The translations under genes were made by a program, and so were the position numbers. The notes beneath the pieces are model-generated. The model ran no database searches and had not been told where the DNA came from. It was given only the letters and a program-made list of their open reading frames with translations. A DNA stretch of 6,825 nt from CAWUKV01 sp963923025 (GTDB lineage Bacteria; Cyanobacteriota; Cyanobacteriia; Phormidesmidales; Phormidesmidaceae): contig CAWUKV010000253.1 in assembly GCA_963923025.1 (NCBI GenBank), forward strand, positions 1 through 6,825, given 5' to 3'. Shown piece after piece: positions 5,667 to 6,825 of this stretch (position 1 is the stretch's first letter; each line of letters begins with the position of its first letter).

Positions 5667-5706
5667 GAACGTACTATGGTGAAGCTCTGTGATATCAGCG
5701 CTGCTA

Positions 5707-6357
5707 CTATCGCGCCTGGGTCGTGGTGGTAAGACTGGCACCCAATTTGTCCGCAATGCCTTCAATCCAGATCTCATCTTGTTTGGTGTAGCTGCGGGGG
5801 GCGTTCGCACCCAGAATCAATACCCCGTCACCCATGGGCTGGCAAATGACGCCTTGAGTGTTCTCGGGCAAGTAATCGAACTCTAACCGCCCTGGATAGA
5901 GCTTCAGACTGACTAAATAGACCGGCTTTAGTTTTTCGAGGGCTCGCTTGAGAATGGGACCTTCGGTCACGTCCGCTTTTGGCCCTAGCACGCCCCGTCG
6001 CATCAGCACCTTGCCATCGGCATAAGCCACAAGGGTACGGGTGGCCGTATTGGTCAGCAGCAGGTGAGACGCCCAGGCCAGTTCGGTTTTGAGGGCATCC
6101 GGTAGCGCTTTGTCTAGCTCAAACCCTTCTTCCCCCTCCAAAACGACGGAATCTGGGCGCTTAGGCTGGGCCTGCTGCCATAGCAGCCCGGTGAGAATCA
6201 GCACCGCACTGAGAATCACACCCAGCGCGTCGCCCCTTGCCTGGGAATCGGTCAGCGCAGGCGTCACCAGCCGATTCACCATTAGCAGCGTGCCCCCCAG
6301 CGCCCCCACCACGATGGGCAGCTGTCTGAGCATCTGGTTTTGGTCGGGTTTAGCCAT
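5707..6357 (-). CDS. CCB2/CCB4-like cofactor assembly of complex C subunit B protein
   Basis: This family (CCB2/CCB4, DUF2930) helps attach haem c_i covalently to cytochrome b6 during cytochrome b6f assembly, known from Chlamydomonas and Arabidopsis CCB mutants; cyanobacterial members presumably act at the thylakoid membrane. The 216 residues show two N-terminal membrane helices (about 13-31 and 43-60) with a short polar connection (TPALTDSQARGD), then a soluble domain containing ELAWASHLLLTNTATRT (92-108) and a conserved-looking RRGVLG (120-125). I chose the ATG at 6357 (MAKPDQ) because the frame's upstream ATG at 6411 would add 18 polar residues that the family does not have. No clear Shine-Dalgarno sequence precedes it (AGGAC is about 16 bases upstream). 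It is convergent with the 315-residue gene, 40 bases apart, with no clear terminator between them. Confidence 0.85.
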   Translation of the reverse strand: MAKPDQNQMLRQLPIVVGALGGTLLMVNRLVTPALTDSQARGDALGVILSAVLILTGLLWQQAQPKRPDSVVLEGEEGFELDKALPDALKTELAWASHLLLTNTATRTLVAYADGKVLMRRGVLGPKADVTEGPILKRALEKLKPVYLVSLKLYPGRLEFDYLPENTQGVICQPMGDGVLILGANAPRSYTKQDEIWIEGIADKLGASLTTTTQAR

Positions 6358-6484
6358 TGATTTTGATTCGAAAGTCCTGCTGTAGCGCTGTCGGCGCAAA
6401 ATCGCACACAAGCTCCATAGGCATAGTGTATCTTTAGCGAGAACCGCGCTCTAATGCATCTTCTAAACGCCCCTTCTAAACGAT
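6358..6484. other. Divergent intergenic region, CCB gene and S13 carboxypeptidase
   Basis: These 127 bases must carry the start signals of both divergent genes. I found no convincing -35/-10 pair in either direction. The only clear structure is the tandem 10-base repeat next to the carboxypeptidase start. Confidence 0.6.
6460..6482 (+). repeat. Tandem direct repeat CTTCTAAACG before the start codon
   Basis: Two identical 10-base copies lie at 6460-6469 and 6473-6482, a 13-base period separated by CCC. The second copy ends two bases before the ATG at 6485 and occupies the place where a Shine-Dalgarno sequence would be; none is present. It could be an operator, a translational control site, or a small local duplication. 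Confidence 0.6.
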
Positions 6485-6825
6485 ATGCAATCTCTGCTGT
6501 GGCTTTCGCTGGCTGTGATGCAGCTGCCCTTTCTACCAATGTCGCTGAAAGAAGTCGAACAAATTAACCTAGCCTCGGTCGACCTATCGCCCCAGTGGCA
6601 GTCCCCATGGTTGGTGCAACAGCTAACGGCAGACCCCCAGGTCGAAGCCATTCTCAGTCAGTACGTGAATGGGCTAAAGCAGCGGGGCTTTAACGGCGAC
6701 TTTCAGGGCGTGCTGATTGAGGCTAACCGCTACCCCATCGCCCAGTACCAGGCCGACCGACGCTTGCCTGCTGCTTCGCTAACGAAGGTGGCAACGACGC
6801 TGGCTGCAATTGAAACCTACGGCGT
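6485..6825 (+). CDS. dacB: D-alanyl-D-alanine carboxypeptidase, peptidase S13 (PBP4-like), 5' part
   Basis: This is the N-terminal 113 residues of a gene that runs off the right edge. The family trims and cleaves peptidoglycan peptides in the periplasm. Residues 1-19 form a hydrophobic signal-like N-terminus. The active-site SxxK motif is visible as LPAASLTK (94-101), with Ser98 the expected nucleophile and Lys101 the general base, followed by VATTLAAIETYG, as in cyanobacterial S13 enzymes. The SxN and KTG motifs would lie beyond the window. The ATG at 6485 is the first start after an in-frame stop (6464-6466). The gene is divergent from the CCB gene. The symbol dacB follows family usage; a beta-lactamase-like enzyme is a less likely alternative. 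Confidence 0.82.
   Translation, partial: MQSLLWLSLAVMQLPFLPMSLKEVEQINLASVDLSPQWQSPWLVQQLTADPQVEAILSQYVNGLKQRGFNGDFQGVLIEANRYPIAQYQADRRLPAASLTKVATTLAAIETYG

Noticed and set aside
5409..5810. 133-codon minus-strand frame across the end of the 315-residue gene
   Set aside because: It is antisense to the well-supported plus-strand gene and overlaps the CCB gene's end; its composition looks like a shadow frame.
6358..6411. 18-residue N-terminal extension of the CCB protein
   Set aside because: The extra residues are polar and basic and unlike the family; MAKPDQ at 6357 places the first membrane helix normally.
1..6825. CRISPR array, transposon, tRNA, phage or toxin-antitoxin module
   Set aside because: I found no regularly spaced repeats, transposase motifs, cloverleaf sequence or recognisable toxin/antitoxin pair.

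Overview
This window almost certainly comes from a cyanobacterium. Four copies of the cyanobacterial octamer GCGATCGC (HIP1) occur in 6.8 kb, where chance predicts about 0.1. The fusA product reads like the Slr1463-type elongation factor G of Synechocystis, and a CCB2/CCB4-type factor for cytochrome b6 haem insertion is present, a family restricted to oxygenic phototrophs. Most genes are about 58-67% GC in the lines I counted by hand, with one AT-richer island.

Left part (1-2532, minus strand). A complete elongation factor G gene (fusA) is followed by a strong intrinsic terminator and preceded by a 306-base leader/promoter region with a near-consensus sigma-70 promoter. It stands alone: neither rpsL/rpsG nor tuf flanks it here.

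Middle part (2533-4412, minus strand). Four genes run in the same direction: a TM2-domain protein, a DUF2752 membrane protein, a 69-residue membrane protein, and a DppC/OppC-type ABC permease. The first three overlap (10 bases, then an ATGA overlap of 4 bases) and form a tightly coupled membrane-protein operon. The permease follows after 40 bases and may be read through.

AT-richer island (4413-5706). A 306-base divergent intergenic region with a hairpin and short repeats leads into a plus-strand gene for a 315-residue single-pass membrane-anchored protein. Its acidic linker precedes a beta-rich outer domain with some NPCBM-like features. The second half of this gene is about 40% GC. It is the best candidate here for something undescribed.

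Right part (5707-6825). A CCB2/CCB4-like gene on the minus strand is divergent from the 5' part of a D-Ala-D-Ala carboxypeptidase (peptidase S13, PBP4-like) gene, which runs off the right edge. A tandem 10-base repeat sits directly before the carboxypeptidase start codon.

The window is mainly ordinary cyanobacterial chromosome. No CRISPR array, transposase, phage gene or known defence system is visible. The points worth following up are the overlapping TM2-DUF2752-small protein operon with an A6G slippery-looking junction, the AT-rich 315-residue surface protein, and the small direct repeats at two gene starts.
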